A DNA stretch of 64,000 nt, taken from Lachnospiraceae bacterium (lineage in GTDB: Bacteria; Bacillota; Clostridia; Lachnospirales; Lachnospiraceae). Location of the stretch: positions 18,852-82,851 of the forward strand of contig JAQVHQ010000010.1 of NCBI GenBank assembly GCA_028696165.1, in the 5' to 3' direction. How positions within the stretch are numbered: the stretch's first letter is position 1; each line of letters begins with the position of its first letter. Below, one piece after another: positions 9,001-19,300 of the stretch. Below the pieces are notes generated by a model that saw only the letters and a program-made list of their open reading frames with translations, had not been told where the DNA came from and did no database searches. Both the position numbers and the translations under genes were made by a program.

Positions 9001-10608
9001 ATGGCTGTTAAGTATGTATTTGTAACCGGTGGTGTTGTATCCGGTCTTGGCAAGGGAATTACTGCTGCTTCCTTAGGACGTCTATTAAAAGCACGTGGCT
9101 ATAAAGTCACCATGCAGAAATTTGATCCTTATATTAATATTGACCCTGGTACTATGAATCCAATCCAGCATGGTGAAGTTTTTGTTACCGATGATGGAGC
9201 AGAAACTGACTTGGATTTAGGACATTATGAGCGTTTTATCGATGAGAGTCTGAATCAGAACTCCAACGTTACCACAGGTAAAATCTACTGGTCTGTTCTG
9301 CAGAAAGAACGTCGTGGTGACTATGGCGGAGGTACTGTTCAGGTTATCCCTCATATTACCAACGAAATCAAAAGCCGTTTCTTCCGTGACTTTACTTCCA
9401 AGGATACCCGCATCGCTATCATCGAGGTAGGCGGTACCGTAGGAGATATAGAGAGTCAGCCTTTCTTAGAGGCGATTCGTCAGTTTCAGCACAATGTAGG
9501 ACGGGAGAATGCAATTCTCATCCATGTTACCTTAATCCCTTATCTGAAAGCTTCCGGAGAGATGAAGACTAAACCTACCCAGGCAAGCGTAAAAGAACTG
9601 CAGGGAATGGGTATTCAGCCGGATATTATCGTATGTCGTTCTGAATTGCCATTAGATCAGGGAATCAAAGATAAGATTGCTCTGTTTTGTAATGTGCCAA
9701 ATAACCATGTTCTGCAGAATCTGGATGTAGAATACCTGTATGAAGCGCCACTGGCTATGGAAAAAGAACAGCTGGCGCAGGTTGCCTGCGAATGTCTCCA
9801 GTTAGACTGTCCAGAACCAGATTTGACAGACTGGACAAATATGGTAGATGCTCTTCGCAATCCTACCGAAGAAGTCCATATCGCTTTAGTTGGAAAATAT
9901 ATCCAGCTGCATGATGCCTACATCAGTGTAGTAGAAGCCTTAAAACATGGCGGAATCGGAAACCGCGCAGTAGTTGATATCAAATGGGTTGACTCTGAAC
10001 TGGTTACCGAAGAAAATGCAGCAGAAACTTTCGAAGGTATCGATGGTATCTTAGTACCAGGCGGTTTCGGTGACCGTGGTATCGACGGCAAAATCATCGC
10101 AATTAAATATGCCCGTGAAAACAAAATCCCATTCCTGGGTCTGTGTCTTGGTATGCAGTTATCTATCGTTGAATTTGCAAGAGATGTAATCGGATATAAT
10201 GATGCTCACAGCATCGAATTAAACCCAACTACTTCTCATCCTGTTATTGACTTAATGCCAGATCAGAATGGTATCGAAGATATCGGTGGAACTCTGCGTC
10301 TGGGTTCTTATCCTTGTGTACTGGATAAAACTACAAAGGCTTTTGAATTATATGGACAGGAGACTATAGAAGAACGCCACAGACACCGCTACGAAGTAAA
10401 TAATGATTACCGTAACGTATTAGTAGAGAATGGTATGACCTTATCCGGTATCTCTCCGGATGGAAGAATCGTGGAAATGATTGAGATTAAAGACCACCCA
10501 TTCTTCCTTGCAACTCAGGCTCATCCAGAATTAAAATCCCGTCCGAACAGACCACATCCACTGTTCTTCGGTTTTATCAAAGCATCTTTAGATTATCAAA
10601 AAAAATAG
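9001..10608 (+). CDS. pyrG: CTP synthase
   Basis: 535 residues, standard for CTP synthase, which aminates UTP to CTP with glutamine and ATP. The N-terminal synthetase domain begins [17 protein letters not shown] with the P-loop. The C-terminal class I glutamine amidotransferase has the nucleophile in [11 protein letters not shown] and the catalytic His/Glu in [13 protein letters not shown] placed the start at 9001 because ACAGGAGG sits 10 bases upstream. An ATG closer to that site would have no spacing. It has its own promoter and is followed by a strong terminator. Confidence 0.97.
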   Translation: MAVKYVFVTGGVVSGLGKGITAASLGRLLKARGYKVTMQKFDPYINIDPGTMNPIQHGEVFVTDDGAETDLDLGHYERFIDESLNQNSNVTTGKIYWSVLQKERRGDYGGGTVQVIPHITNEIKSRFFRDFTSKDTRIAIIEVGGTVGDIESQPFLEAIRQFQHNVGRENAILIHVTLIPYLKASGEMKTKPTQASVKELQGMGIQPDIIVCRSELPLDQGIKDKIALFCNVPNNHVLQNLDVEYLYEAPLAMEKEQLAQVACECLQLDCPEPDLTDWTNMVDALRNPTEEVHIALVGKYIQLHDAYISVVEALKHGGIGNRAVVDIKWVDSELVTEENAAETFEGIDGILVPGGFGDRGIDGKIIAIKYARENKIPFLGLCLGMQLSIVEFARDVIGYNDAHSIELNPTTSHPVIDLMPDQNGIEDIGGTLRLGSYPCVLDKTTKAFELYGQETIEERHRHRYEVNNDYRNVLVENGMTLSGISPDGRIVEMIEIKDHPFFLATQAHPELKSRPNRPHPLFFGFIKASLDYQKK

Positions 10609-10635
10609 AATTACAACATACTTATTAATTTCAAA

Positions 10636-10688
10636 ATAAAAAAACTGACAAACATTAGATTAATTTCATTGTTTGTCAGTTTTTTATT
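10636..10688. terminator. Bidirectional intrinsic terminator between pyrG and the convergent surface-protein gene
   Basis: AAAACTGACAAAC (10641-10653) pairs with GTTTGTCAGTTTT (10671-10683). T runs lie on both sides in the two readings, so it can serve pyrG on the plus strand and the converging 2.3-kb gene on the minus strand. Confidence 0.8.
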
Positions 10689-10752
10689 CTTACTCATTAT
10701 AACTCTTATTGAACTTCTCAGATTTTCATCCCGATTATTCTATCTTTGCCTT

Positions 10753-13038
10753 CTATTTTTCAGACTGTTTTTCTATGCGTCTCTTTTTAACCAAAACACA
10801 GGCAGCTGTGGCAGACAGTATAAATACAATACTCCAGGCAGTAACATGACTTATATCCGATGTCTTTGCCGCTTTCGCAGAAGATGCCAATCCATTGGAA
10901 GAAGCCAGTTTACTTCCACCAGTGTTTCCGGTACTGCCGGATGAACCGGTTCCTGCACCGCCTGAACTTCCGCCAGTTCCTCCATTACTGCCATTATCTC
11001 CATTGCTGCCGGCGATAAAGACAGCTCCGACTCTTACGCCTTTCGATGGCATAGTGAAAGAATCTCCCTGCAGTACTTTTCCATCCAGCAGAATGTTCTG
11101 CAGCTTATATCCCTTATTTGGTACTGCAGTGACTACAATTTTAGTTCCCGCAGGCACTTTCGTACGATTTACCGATACGGTACCATTATCCACTGCTTCC
11201 ACCGTAACCACATATTTATCCGACACTGTAATCTGCGCTGTCACAGACTTTGTTGGATCATCATCCGAAGTCACTGTGACGGTAAGGATTCCCGGAGTCT
11301 CATCTTCACCGGTATATAATATGGCGGTCTTTCCAATTCCTTCCACTAGCTTTGTATCTGCACTGGTATTACCGGACAGTTTCCAGGTTACTGTATCCTC
11401 ACGAATATTATCTCCCAACACTGCTGCAATAAATGGAAGGAAGTCGCCTCGTGCCATCTCTGCTGAAGTCGGACTTAACTCTAATTTTGTAATATTAGTA
11501 ATTCCGATCAGATAATTCCAGGTCATCACTTCGCTATCATACTTGCCTTCACTGACTGCTATGGCCTTTATCACTGTATCTTCGGTGACAGAAACCGGTT
11601 CTGTATATCGCATATCTTCATCGACCTCAGGGGTGGATCCATCTGTAGTATAATAGATATCTGCCTCGGGAGTATCACAGGTAAGCGTCACTATCTGTGT
11701 ATCAGCGAAAGCATTTCCCTCTTCGTCCGGCTGTGGGCTTGCCTTTGGTTTTTCTGTCTGCTGCAGGATATCTGCCGGAGCCGATGCATACTCCACCGAA
11801 GTTTCTGGTTCTTTTATCTGTTCAGCCAAAACATAGATTTTATCTGCAGTTCCATCAAAATCCTGTGGTATCTCAAATTCCAGGGTTCCCTTATTGGTCT
11901 CATCTAACTCCATGGGAAACTGTGCGTATTCTTTTATTATTCCGTCCTTATAATCCCCCTCTGTTATGAGTACTGATATGGTATCTGATTTTCTATCTGC
12001 TGCGCTCTGATTACACTGATAACTATAGAGCATTTCTACAGACTGCCCGGCTTCCAAGTCCGGTTTTTCTTCTGCCGCTTCTCCATCAATCTTTAATCCA
12101 TCAACAACAGGTATCAGCTTCTGCTCATCATCCAGCAGTGTCAATTCCCAATATCTGAAACTGGCAGCTTCCGGTACTGTAAAATCACTTCCCCAGGTGG
12201 ATAAAGCCTGCTTGGTAAATAAAACTTTTTCCAAATCCAGATTAGTCATAGGTGCCACCACGTAACTTGTGCCATCTTTCTTTACCTTCGTATTGCCTGT
12301 TGTCTCTGTAATCTGTCCATCTTCATCTACGATAACTGCCGTCGCATCAGGCACAGTATCCTCTTCACTGTCGGGATAAGCAGTTCCCTGATTGCGCAGC
12401 CAGTAAGCATTATTTACTGCAAGCTTTCTGCTGTCATTACTGCCAAATCCATAAGCTTCATTGGACATATCATCTGAATAAGGCAAATAAAAATAATTAT
12501 TCAAAATAGAAGTCCCCAAATCACCGCTGTAACTGGTAATAGGAAGTATCATACTATTTTCTACAGGTCCAAAATAGTCCGTATTTCCATAGAACTTCGC
12601 TCCATTTAACCACAGCTGAATATCACTGCCAGCCCAATCATAGTAATTCTTCTGTCCATGATTGTCAGCGCCGTCCCTGCTCCATGGCATACTAAGAATA
12701 GTTTCTCCTGCTCCAAGAAATAGTCCCGTATTAGAAAATACCGTAGCACTTAAACCACCTGTTTCACTCTTTTGTAGGTCCAGCACACTCCAGTCGAAAG
12801 CCGAACCATCTCCCTGTCCGAAATAAATCACATCCTTACGGCCGCCTTCCAGAACAGATGCGCCTAAATTAATATTATTTCTTTCAATATGTTCTGTATT
12901 ATCTGTATTATCTGTATTATCTGTATTTCCAATATTCCCCGCAGCCTGCGTCTGTTTCAAATTCCCCGGCACAAAACTCATCATCCCCACCAGTCCTGCG
13001 CTTAAGATAACTGCTGCTTTTTTCCCCATTTTGCTCAT
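10753..13038 (-). CDS. Large secreted, wall- or membrane-anchored repeat protein
   Basis: 761 residues, no named homologue recognised. A signal peptide covers about residues 1-32 (KKAAVILSAGLVGMMS...TQAAG), then a short NTD tandem repeat (about 37-48). A globular N-terminal part follows, rich in DWAGSDIQLWLNG and YWLRNQGTAYP, like the DUF6273-type modules of clostridial surface proteins. After it come a chitobiase/hexosaminidase C-terminal-like module (IYYTTDGSTPEVD...IKAIAVSEGKYDS), a bacterial Ig-like domain, a divergent InlB B-repeat-like module (GTVSVNRTKVPAGTKIVV), a Gly/Ser linker, and a C-terminal membrane segment followed by KKRRIEKQSEK. The sequence before the membrane segment (AKTSDIS) resembles a degenerate sortase signal lacking LPXTG. 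AAGGA precedes the start. Confidence 0.75.
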   Translation of the reverse strand: MSKMGKKAAVILSAGLVGMMSFVPGNLKQTQAAGNIGNTDNTDNTDNTEHIERNNINLGASVLEGGRKDVIYFGQGDGSAFDWSVLDLQKSETGGLSATVFSNTGLFLGAGETILSMPWSRDGADNHGQKNYYDWAGSDIQLWLNGAKFYGNTDYFGPVENSMILPITSYSGDLGTSILNNYFYLPYSDDMSNEAYGFGSNDSRKLAVNNAYWLRNQGTAYPDSEEDTVPDATAVIVDEDGQITETTGNTKVKKDGTSYVVAPMTNLDLEKVLFTKQALSTWGSDFTVPEAASFRYWELTLLDDEQKLIPVVDGLKIDGEAAEEKPDLEAGQSVEMLYSYQCNQSAADRKSDTISVLITEGDYKDGIIKEYAQFPMELDETNKGTLEFEIPQDFDGTADKIYVLAEQIKEPETSVEYASAPADILQQTEKPKASPQPDEEGNAFADTQIVTLTCDTPEADIYYTTDGSTPEVDEDMRYTEPVSVTEDTVIKAIAVSEGKYDSEVMTWNYLIGITNITKLELSPTSAEMARGDFLPFIAAVLGDNIREDTVTWKLSGNTSADTKLVEGIGKTAILYTGEDETPGILTVTVTSDDDPTKSVTAQITVSDKYVVTVEAVDNGTVSVNRTKVPAGTKIVVTAVPNKGYKLQNILLDGKVLQGDSFTMPSKGVRVGAVFIAGSNGDNGSNGGTGGSSGGAGTGSSGSTGNTGGSKLASSNGLASSAKAAKTSDISHVTAWSIVFILSATAACVLVKKRRIEKQSEK

Positions 13039-13073
13039 AAGCTTTTGTCCTTCCCTGTCTTTTCGTTTGCCGT

Positions 13074-14012
13074 CTATTTTTTTAATGATGCATTGTTAAA
13101 TATTTCTTTTGTTATATGGCGAAAATCTTTTACTTTCTGGACTTTTTTTATTTTCTTACGATATGTGTCTGCCTCTTCCAGACAATCTATCAGGTACAAC
13201 CACACTTCTTTCATCTTGAACAGCACATTTTTCTCTCCCGATAGAATTCTCTCATAGTCTTCTAATATCTGCTCATGAAACTGTTCCAGCTGTTTCATGG
13301 ACATGTTGTCTTTCCCCTTAATCTGTGATGGCAATCCCGGATTGCGTACAATTCCACGTCCCATCATAACCATCCCTAACCCGGAATACTTCTCTTTTAG
13401 ATTTTCATAATCTTCCACAGTAAAAATATTGCCATTGTAGCAGAGCGGTACCTTCAGTACCTGAGCGGCTTTTTCAAACGCCTCCATATGAGGGGTCTTT
13501 TCATAATACTCCTGCTGAGTTCTAGGATGAATGATTACCTCACTGAATGGATATTTTCTATATACTCGAAGCAAATCTTCCCACTCATCCGGACTATCTA
13601 TACCAATTCTGGTTTTAACTGAAAGCTCACCCTTATAATCTGCAAACACCTGATCAAAGAATCGATCTAACTCTTCCGGGTCTTCTAAGAACCCAGAACC
13701 TTTTCCCTTCGCCACCACAGTTCTTGATGGACAGCCCAGATTTAAATTAATTTCTTCATATCCCATCTCCTGCAGCTGTCTGGCTGTTACCAAAAAAGCA
13801 TCTGCCTGACGTGTCAGTATCTGAGGCACCAGATGAACTCCTCTGTTATGCTCAGGGAGTACATCTTCCCTGTCTCTCGTTTTCATCACTCCATGCTGAT
13901 TGGTTGCAATAAAGGGTGAAAAATATTTATCAATATTTCCAAAAGCCGCCTCGTATGCATTGCGATACACATACCCCACCAAGCCTTCCATCGGTGCAAA
14001 ATATAATTTCAT
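13074..14012 (-). CDS. tRNA-dihydrouridine synthase family protein
   Basis: 312 residues. FMN-dependent TIM-barrel enzyme that reduces uridines in tRNA. Seen: MKLYFAPMEGLVGYVYRNAY at the N-terminus, the catalytic-cysteine motif NLGCPSRTVVAKGKG, the FMN-phosphate region IIHPRTQQEYYEK, then YNGNIFT and GMVMMGRGIVRNPG. The ATG is preceded by GAGGGAG. The exact subfamily (DusA, B or C type) cannot be fixed by eye. It lies between the surface-protein gene and the YhgE gene, all on the same strand. Confidence 0.9.
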   Translation of the reverse strand: MKLYFAPMEGLVGYVYRNAYEAAFGNIDKYFSPFIATNQHGVMKTRDREDVLPEHNRGVHLVPQILTRQADAFLVTARQLQEMGYEEINLNLGCPSRTVVAKGKGSGFLEDPEELDRFFDQVFADYKGELSVKTRIGIDSPDEWEDLLRVYRKYPFSEVIIHPRTQQEYYEKTPHMEAFEKAAQVLKVPLCYNGNIFTVEDYENLKEKYSGLGMVMMGRGIVRNPGLPSQIKGKDNMSMKQLEQFHEQILEDYERILSGEKNVLFKMKEVWLYLIDCLEEADTYRKKIKKVQKVKDFRHITKEIFNNASLKK

Positions 14013-14077
14013 ATTGTATCTCCCTCATAATTTTCCGCATATCTTTATCTAAACTTTTAACTAATCCTTGAACGGTC

Positions 14078-16258
14078 TTATAACAGCAGATTCGAATCCT
14101 CCAGACGACGCTCAAAGAACTCTGTAAGCTTAATAATCGGTTTTCTAAGAACAAGTCCCAGAAGCAGTGTGACAACCAAAAAGCAGCACAGGCGCAGGAT
14201 GTCAAACCAGTAACTAAACTTATAAATTCCGGCTACACACTCACGCATAGCATTGATACCATATGTAAATGGAAAATACGGTGCAATATTCTGGAAAAAT
14301 GAAGGCAGTACTTCCAACGGATAAGTTCCTCCCGCTCCAGCCAGCTGGAGTACCAGAAAAATAACTGCCAGTGCCTTACCGATAGCCCCGAAAGACACTA
14401 CCAGGGTATATATCAGACTTGAGAAGATAAAACTGCAGATTGCTCCAGACAACACAAACAACACAGGGCTTTCACACTGTATCTTCAGAAAGAATAAATC
14501 TCCCAGACAGATAATCACAGCCTGTATCTGTCCCAACAGGAAGAAAATGATATATCTCCCAAAATAGGCCTGATTTGGCTTAATGTTCTTTAATTTCTCA
14601 TCTTCATCCACTTTTACTTTCATAATAGCAACCAGAACAATACTTCCCACCCAGATTGCAAGTACTGTATAAAATGGTGTCATAGCAGAGCCGTAATTTT
14701 CTATAGCATATAAGCTGGTGGTATCCAGTTCCACTGGAGATGACATAAATTCACCATACAAATCCGGATCGGAGCGTAATATCTCAATTAACTTTTTAAA
14801 CTTCTCATTATCACCCACTGATTTAATCTGGCCGGTAACATCATCAATTTTTTTGCTCATGTTATTCAACAAGGTTTTCGTGTTGGTCAGACTGGCAGTT
14901 CCACTCACTAAAGAATCCTGCAGTTTTCCAAAGATCTCGTCCACATCACCCAATCCATTGTCCACAGATTCCAACAATCCAGATGTATCACCCAGCAGGG
15001 AAGAAATACTGTTAATCAGCGAATTCAACTGAGGGGCTACGCTTGTACTGTAGGTATTTCTTGCATTGCTCAGACTGGTACGGCTATTGTTTGCAAGTGT
15101 CTGTACCTGTCCTCGAAGAGACGCAGAATTTGCTGCTGACTGTGATAAATTACCAGCAGCGTTATTAATCAGATTCAGCGTTTCGTTTTCACTGGCAGTT
15201 AATTCTCCCAGCTGATTGACCATATCGTTCAGACCATTCTTGATATCCGGAAATTCTGCCGGAAGTGAATCACGAAGTACTGCCAGACGGTCGATTACAT
15301 ATTCATTTAACTGAATGATAGAATTTACTTTAGAAGCGGTCCCATCCATAGTTCCTGCTATTGAGCGTTCATCTGTTTCCAAATTACTCATAGCCGTCAG
15401 TGTCGTTGCTGTTACTTCATCCATGATACTCTGCAGGGAATCTAATGTAGTTCCCATCGCACTAGTTACATCACTGACTGTTGTCTGTGTCGTTGCCAGC
15501 GTACTCTGGGCTTCTTCTATAGTCTCTCTTCCATGATTTACGGTATCGCTCACATCCGGAACAGCTAATTTAGCCGCATCCATCATGCTGGACAGCGAGT
15601 CGGAAGTCTCTACAAAACTATCTATCGTAGCTTCATATGCCTTTAAATCCGTATTAAAACTGTCTAATTTTACTACCAGTTGATCTACCAGAGTGTTGCC
15701 ATCGATACCCAGTTCACTGGAAGCCACATCCGCGTAATTTAACAAAGTATCGGTGATGGTATTAATAAAAGAACTGTTTACCTGATCCTGAATTACTGTC
15801 ATACCTTTGTCCGTAATCTTGGGCGCAACTGCGTTCTTTTTTTCATTTACATAATACTCTAATTTCGGATGGGTTAAGTCTGTAGTAAGAAAGCTCATCA
15901 TATCTTCACTGAATTTTTCCGGAATGATAATAGCAGCGTAGTATTCCCCGGAATTAACTCCTTCCAAAGCCTCATCTTTATCTACGAACTGCCATCCGAT
16001 AGCATCGTTCTCCTTTAGATTCGTCACGATTTCTTCCCCGATATTTACTTTCATTGCATCCACAGAATATCCTGTATCCGTATCTGCTACAGCAACTTTG
16101 ATTCCTGCTGTATTGCCATAAGGATCCCAATTTGCCGCCAGATTAAACCATGCATACAATGCCGGTATAATACATATTCCCAACGTCACCACAATTGCGA
16201 CTACATTACTCTTGATTCTCTTTACGTCCCGAAAAAATATCTGTCCTATCATCTTCAT
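14078..16258 (-). CDS. YhgE/Pip family membrane protein
   Basis: 726 residues. The N-terminus reads RDVKRIKSNVVAIVVTLG followed by PALYAWFNLAANWDPYGN, the hallmark of the YhgE/Pip (phage-infection-protein-like) family. One N-terminal membrane segment is followed by a long extracytoplasmic coiled-coil region (about 60-500) rich in Ser, Thr, Asn and Asp. Then comes a C-terminal ABC-2-type bundle of about five or six membrane segments from about residue 525. The family is proposed to be transporter-like. Its start overlaps the stop of the small upstream membrane gene by 4 bp (ATGA), which implies translational coupling. Confidence 0.88.
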   Translation of the reverse strand: MKMIGQIFFRDVKRIKSNVVAIVVTLGICIIPALYAWFNLAANWDPYGNTAGIKVAVADTDTGYSVDAMKVNIGEEIVTNLKENDAIGWQFVDKDEALEGVNSGEYYAAIIIPEKFSEDMMSFLTTDLTHPKLEYYVNEKKNAVAPKITDKGMTVIQDQVNSSFINTITDTLLNYADVASSELGIDGNTLVDQLVVKLDSFNTDLKAYEATIDSFVETSDSLSSMMDAAKLAVPDVSDTVNHGRETIEEAQSTLATTQTTVSDVTSAMGTTLDSLQSIMDEVTATTLTAMSNLETDERSIAGTMDGTASKVNSIIQLNEYVIDRLAVLRDSLPAEFPDIKNGLNDMVNQLGELTASENETLNLINNAAGNLSQSAANSASLRGQVQTLANNSRTSLSNARNTYSTSVAPQLNSLINSISSLLGDTSGLLESVDNGLGDVDEIFGKLQDSLVSGTASLTNTKTLLNNMSKKIDDVTGQIKSVGDNEKFKKLIEILRSDPDLYGEFMSSPVELDTTSLYAIENYGSAMTPFYTVLAIWVGSIVLVAIMKVKVDEDEKLKNIKPNQAYFGRYIIFFLLGQIQAVIICLGDLFFLKIQCESPVLFVLSGAICSFIFSSLIYTLVVSFGAIGKALAVIFLVLQLAGAGGTYPLEVLPSFFQNIAPYFPFTYGINAMRECVAGIYKFSYWFDILRLCCFLVVTLLLGLVLRKPIIKLTEFFERRLEDSNLLL

Positions 16259-16614
16259 GTGTCTTCTTCCCCGCCTCTTTCATCTATATTTTTTTCTTCT
16301 GTCTTTTTTTCTTTTACTTCATCCTCTTCCCGAAGTCCCAGGCGACTTTCATATTCAAATTTTTTATATTCCTGCGAAATCAAATAAGCTGCAATGGATA
16401 AAATTGAAACAATCCACAATGTCAGAAAAACCAGTTTTGAATCCTGTGTAAACATTAACAATAAAAAGAAAACAGGAATAATAAGAATCGCAAACACACC
16501 CACCTTAATCCTCTTAGTGAATGTCATCATAAATTCCTCATATTCCTCTTGTATCTGCCGGTAAACGTTCAGCGAACGCTGCACTTCATCCGTCATATCT
16601 TCTCTGTTATCCAT
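16255..16614 (-). CDS. Small membrane protein coupled to the YhgE/Pip gene
   Basis: 119 residues, family not recognised. It has two hydrophobic segments (about 37-57, VGVFAILIIPVFFLLLMF, and 63-80, LVFLTLWIVSILSIAAYLI) between an acidic N-terminal helix and a highly charged tail rich in Glu and Lys. The last 4 bp overlap the yhgE start, so it is probably a partner or assembly factor of that protein. GGGGTG lies upstream of the ATG. The shape resembles small holin-like or accessory subunits, but that is only a resemblance. Confidence 0.7.
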   Translation of the reverse strand: MDNREDMTDEVQRSLNVYRQIQEEYEEFMMTFTKRIKVGVFAILIIPVFFLLLMFTQDSKLVFLTLWIVSILSIAAYLISQEYKKFEYESRLGLREEDEVKEKKTEEKNIDERGGEEDT

Positions 16615-16711
16615 TCATTCACCCCATCATAATCATTCATAATTTTAGTCAATCTATTGTCTTATCTAAGTCATTGTCTGGAAATTAACCTTATTGAATT
16701 ATAGCATAAGG

Positions 16712-16758
16712 AAATAAAAAAGTATAGACAAGCGGCAGTCGCCCATCTATACTTTTCA
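16712..16758 (-). terminator. Intrinsic terminator after nrdD
   Basis: AAAAGTATAGA (718-728 of 16.7 kb) pairs with TCTATACTTTT (746-756), with an inner GGC/GCC pairing. On the minus strand it is followed by TTTTTTATTT. It lies about 35 bp after the nrdD stop. The remaining gap up to 16614 shows no gene. Confidence 0.75.
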
Positions 16759-16788
16759 GTATTTTTTCTAAATATTTTTCTATCTTAT

Positions 16789-19161
16789 TTAGCTCATATG
16801 ATTTTCATTTACATAGCGCTGTATGTTAGAAGCATTCACATATTTTTTTGAAGCTTCGCCATCTACAACTACCAAAGTAGGTGCCTGCATAACACCAAAC
16901 TGAGCAACTAAATCCGGACTTTTTTCCGCATCAACCAGCTGATATTCTTCTCCTGCAAGCATCTCCCTGGCAATCTTGCAATTCGGACAGGTACTTGTAG
17001 TAAAGAGGTACTTAACTGGCTGTTCTATATTCTGTACATCCACCTGATCATCATGAATGCGAACCAACGATTTTGATTTTTTTAGCTGAGAATGACTCAG
17101 GTCATATACAGTACGATTCTTATATTCCTGTGCTTTTCCATCATTCCAGTTTTGAACCGGACGATAATAACCCGTGATTCGGCTATAAACCTCAGCTGGT
17201 TTTCCGCAGGTAGGACATGTAAAATGCTCACCGGCTATATATCCATGATCTTTACATACGGAATATGTCGGAGACAAAGTATAATATGGTAGCTTATAAT
17301 TTTCTGCAATCTTGCGCACCAAAGTTGCTGCAGACTGCCAATCAGGCAATTTTTCCCCTAAGAATGCATGAAATACAGTTCCTGATGTATATAAAGTCTG
17401 AATATCGTCCTGAATATCCAAAGCCGCAAAAATATCATCTGTATAATCCACCGGTAAATTAGAACTATTGGTGTAATATGGCGTGTCTCCCTTACTTCCT
17501 GCGGTCTTAATATCAGGCCATTTTGCAACATCATGTTTTGCAAGCCGATAGGCTGTTGATTCCGCCGGAGTAGCCTCTAAGTTATACAAATCTCCGTACA
17601 TCTCCTGATAATCTGCCAATTTCTCACGCATATGATTTAAAACTTCCACGGTAAACTTCTGAGTTTTCATATCAGTCATATCTCCGCCAAGCCATTTTGC
17701 ATTTAGTCCGACTTCATTCATTCCTATCAATCCAATAGTAGAGAAATGGTTATCAAAACTTCCCAGATAACGTCTGGTATATGGATACAGGCCTTCATTT
17801 AATAATTTTGAAATTACCTCTCTCTTCACATGAAGAGATCTGGCGGAAATGTCCATCATATGATCCAGGCGTTTGTAAAAGTCTGCCTGATTCTCCGACT
17901 GATAAGCAATACTTGGCATATTAATCGTAACTACACCAACGGAACCGGTACTTTCCCCTGAGCCAAAATATCCTCCGGTCTTTTTTCTAAGTTCTCTAAG
18001 ATCCAGACGCAGACGACAGCACATGCTTCGCACATCGCTTGGTTCCATATCACTGTTAATATAATTTGAAAAATATGGCGTACCATACTTTGAAGTCATC
18101 TCAAATAACAGACGGTTATTCTGTGTATCTGACCAGTCAAAATCAGAGGTAATAGAATAGGTTGGAATCGGATACTGGAATCCGCGTCCATTGGCATCTC
18201 CTTCAATCATGGTTTCAATAAACGCACGATTGACCATATCCATCTCTTTTTTACAGTCTTTATATTTAAAGTCCATCTCTTTCCCGCCGACAATAGCAGG
18301 AAGCTCTGCCAAATCATTTGGTACCGTCCAATCCAAAGTAATATTAGAAAATGGTGCCTGCGTTCCCCAGCGGCTTGGTGTATTAACACCGTAGATAAAT
18401 GCTTCGATACACTTCTTTACCTGGTCGTAAGACAGGTTATCAGCTTTTACAAAAGGCGCCAGATACGTATCAAAAGACGAAAACGCCTGAGCTCCAGCCC
18501 ATTCATTCTGCATAATGCCAAGGAAATTAACCATCTGATTGCACAGTACGCTCAGATGTTTTGCAGGAGCTGATGTTATCTTGCCCTTGATTCCGCCTAA
18601 ACCTTCTGTAATCAGCTGTTTCAATGACCATCCGGCACAATATCCGGTAAGCATGGATAAATCATGAATATGGATATCTGCATTGCGATGTGCATCTGCA
18701 ATCTCCGGATCGTAAATTTCAGAAAGCCAGTAATTTGCTGTTACTGCACCTGAATTGCTGAGAATCAGTCCACCTACAGAATAAGTAACTGTGGAATTTT
18801 CTTTCACACGCCAGTCTTCTACCTTTACATAACTGTTTACAATATCTTTATAATCTAATATGGTAGACTTCATATTTCTCACCTTTTCCCGCTGTTTACG
18901 GTATAAGATATATGCCTTAGCCACATCGGAATATCCTGCCTGAATCAACACGTTCTCTACACTGTCCTGAACGTCTTCCACGCTGATATTATTATCATGG
19001 ATTTTCTCTTGAAAATCCGCTGTTACACGCAGTCCTAACAGACTGAGCATATCCTCACTATATTGTTTTTCATTGGCCTCAAAGGCCTTTCTGATTGCTT
19101 CTGTTATCTTGTCTAACTGAAACTGGGCAATCCCTCCATCACGTTTTGTTACCTGAAACAT
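16789..19161 (-). CDS. nrdD: Anaerobic (class III) ribonucleoside-triphosphate reductase with C-terminal glutaredoxin-like domain
   Basis: 790 residues from the ATG at 19161, chosen because AGGAGG lies eight bases upstream. It reduces ribonucleoside triphosphates to dNTPs with a glycyl radical. Domains: ATP cone at about 1-95 (VTKRDGGIAQFQLDKI), catalytic barrel, zinc site with CKDHG...CPTCG, then the radical-loop region RITGYYRPVQNWNDGK. After it comes an extra domain of about 75 residues, YLFTTSTCPNCKIAREML...VMQAPTLVV, which is a thioredoxin/glutaredoxin fold with a CPNC redox pair. That suggests a built-in electron donor. The activase gene nrdG is not adjacent. Two NrdR-like boxes lie upstream. 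Confidence 0.95.
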   Translation of the reverse strand: MFQVTKRDGGIAQFQLDKITEAIRKAFEANEKQYSEDMLSLLGLRVTADFQEKIHDNNISVEDVQDSVENVLIQAGYSDVAKAYILYRKQREKVRNMKSTILDYKDIVNSYVKVEDWRVKENSTVTYSVGGLILSNSGAVTANYWLSEIYDPEIADAHRNADIHIHDLSMLTGYCAGWSLKQLITEGLGGIKGKITSAPAKHLSVLCNQMVNFLGIMQNEWAGAQAFSSFDTYLAPFVKADNLSYDQVKKCIEAFIYGVNTPSRWGTQAPFSNITLDWTVPNDLAELPAIVGGKEMDFKYKDCKKEMDMVNRAFIETMIEGDANGRGFQYPIPTYSITSDFDWSDTQNNRLLFEMTSKYGTPYFSNYINSDMEPSDVRSMCCRLRLDLRELRKKTGGYFGSGESTGSVGVVTINMPSIAYQSENQADFYKRLDHMMDISARSLHVKREVISKLLNEGLYPYTRRYLGSFDNHFSTIGLIGMNEVGLNAKWLGGDMTDMKTQKFTVEVLNHMREKLADYQEMYGDLYNLEATPAESTAYRLAKHDVAKWPDIKTAGSKGDTPYYTNSSNLPVDYTDDIFAALDIQDDIQTLYTSGTVFHAFLGEKLPDWQSAATLVRKIAENYKLPYYTLSPTYSVCKDHGYIAGEHFTCPTCGKPAEVYSRITGYYRPVQNWNDGKAQEYKNRTVYDLSHSQLKKSKSLVRIHDDQVDVQNIEQPVKYLFTTSTCPNCKIAREMLAGEEYQLVDAEKSPDLVAQFGVMQAPTLVVVDGEASKKYVNASNIQRYVNENHMS

Positions 19162-19300
19162 CTGATTCTCCTCCTCGCAATACATTATATCTATTTTCAT
19201 TCTGTTTTATTTAAACAAAATATTTTCGCCATTGTTATCAAAACCTCATTGGCGCTTAATGACCATTGTAGCAGATGCCATGGTAAAAGACAACACAAAA

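Noticed and set aside
10895..11515. Long plus-strand open frame (206 codons) inside the surface-protein gene
   Set aside because: It is antisense to the well-supported minus-strand repeat protein, and its Pro-rich start is the complement of the Gly/Ser linker.
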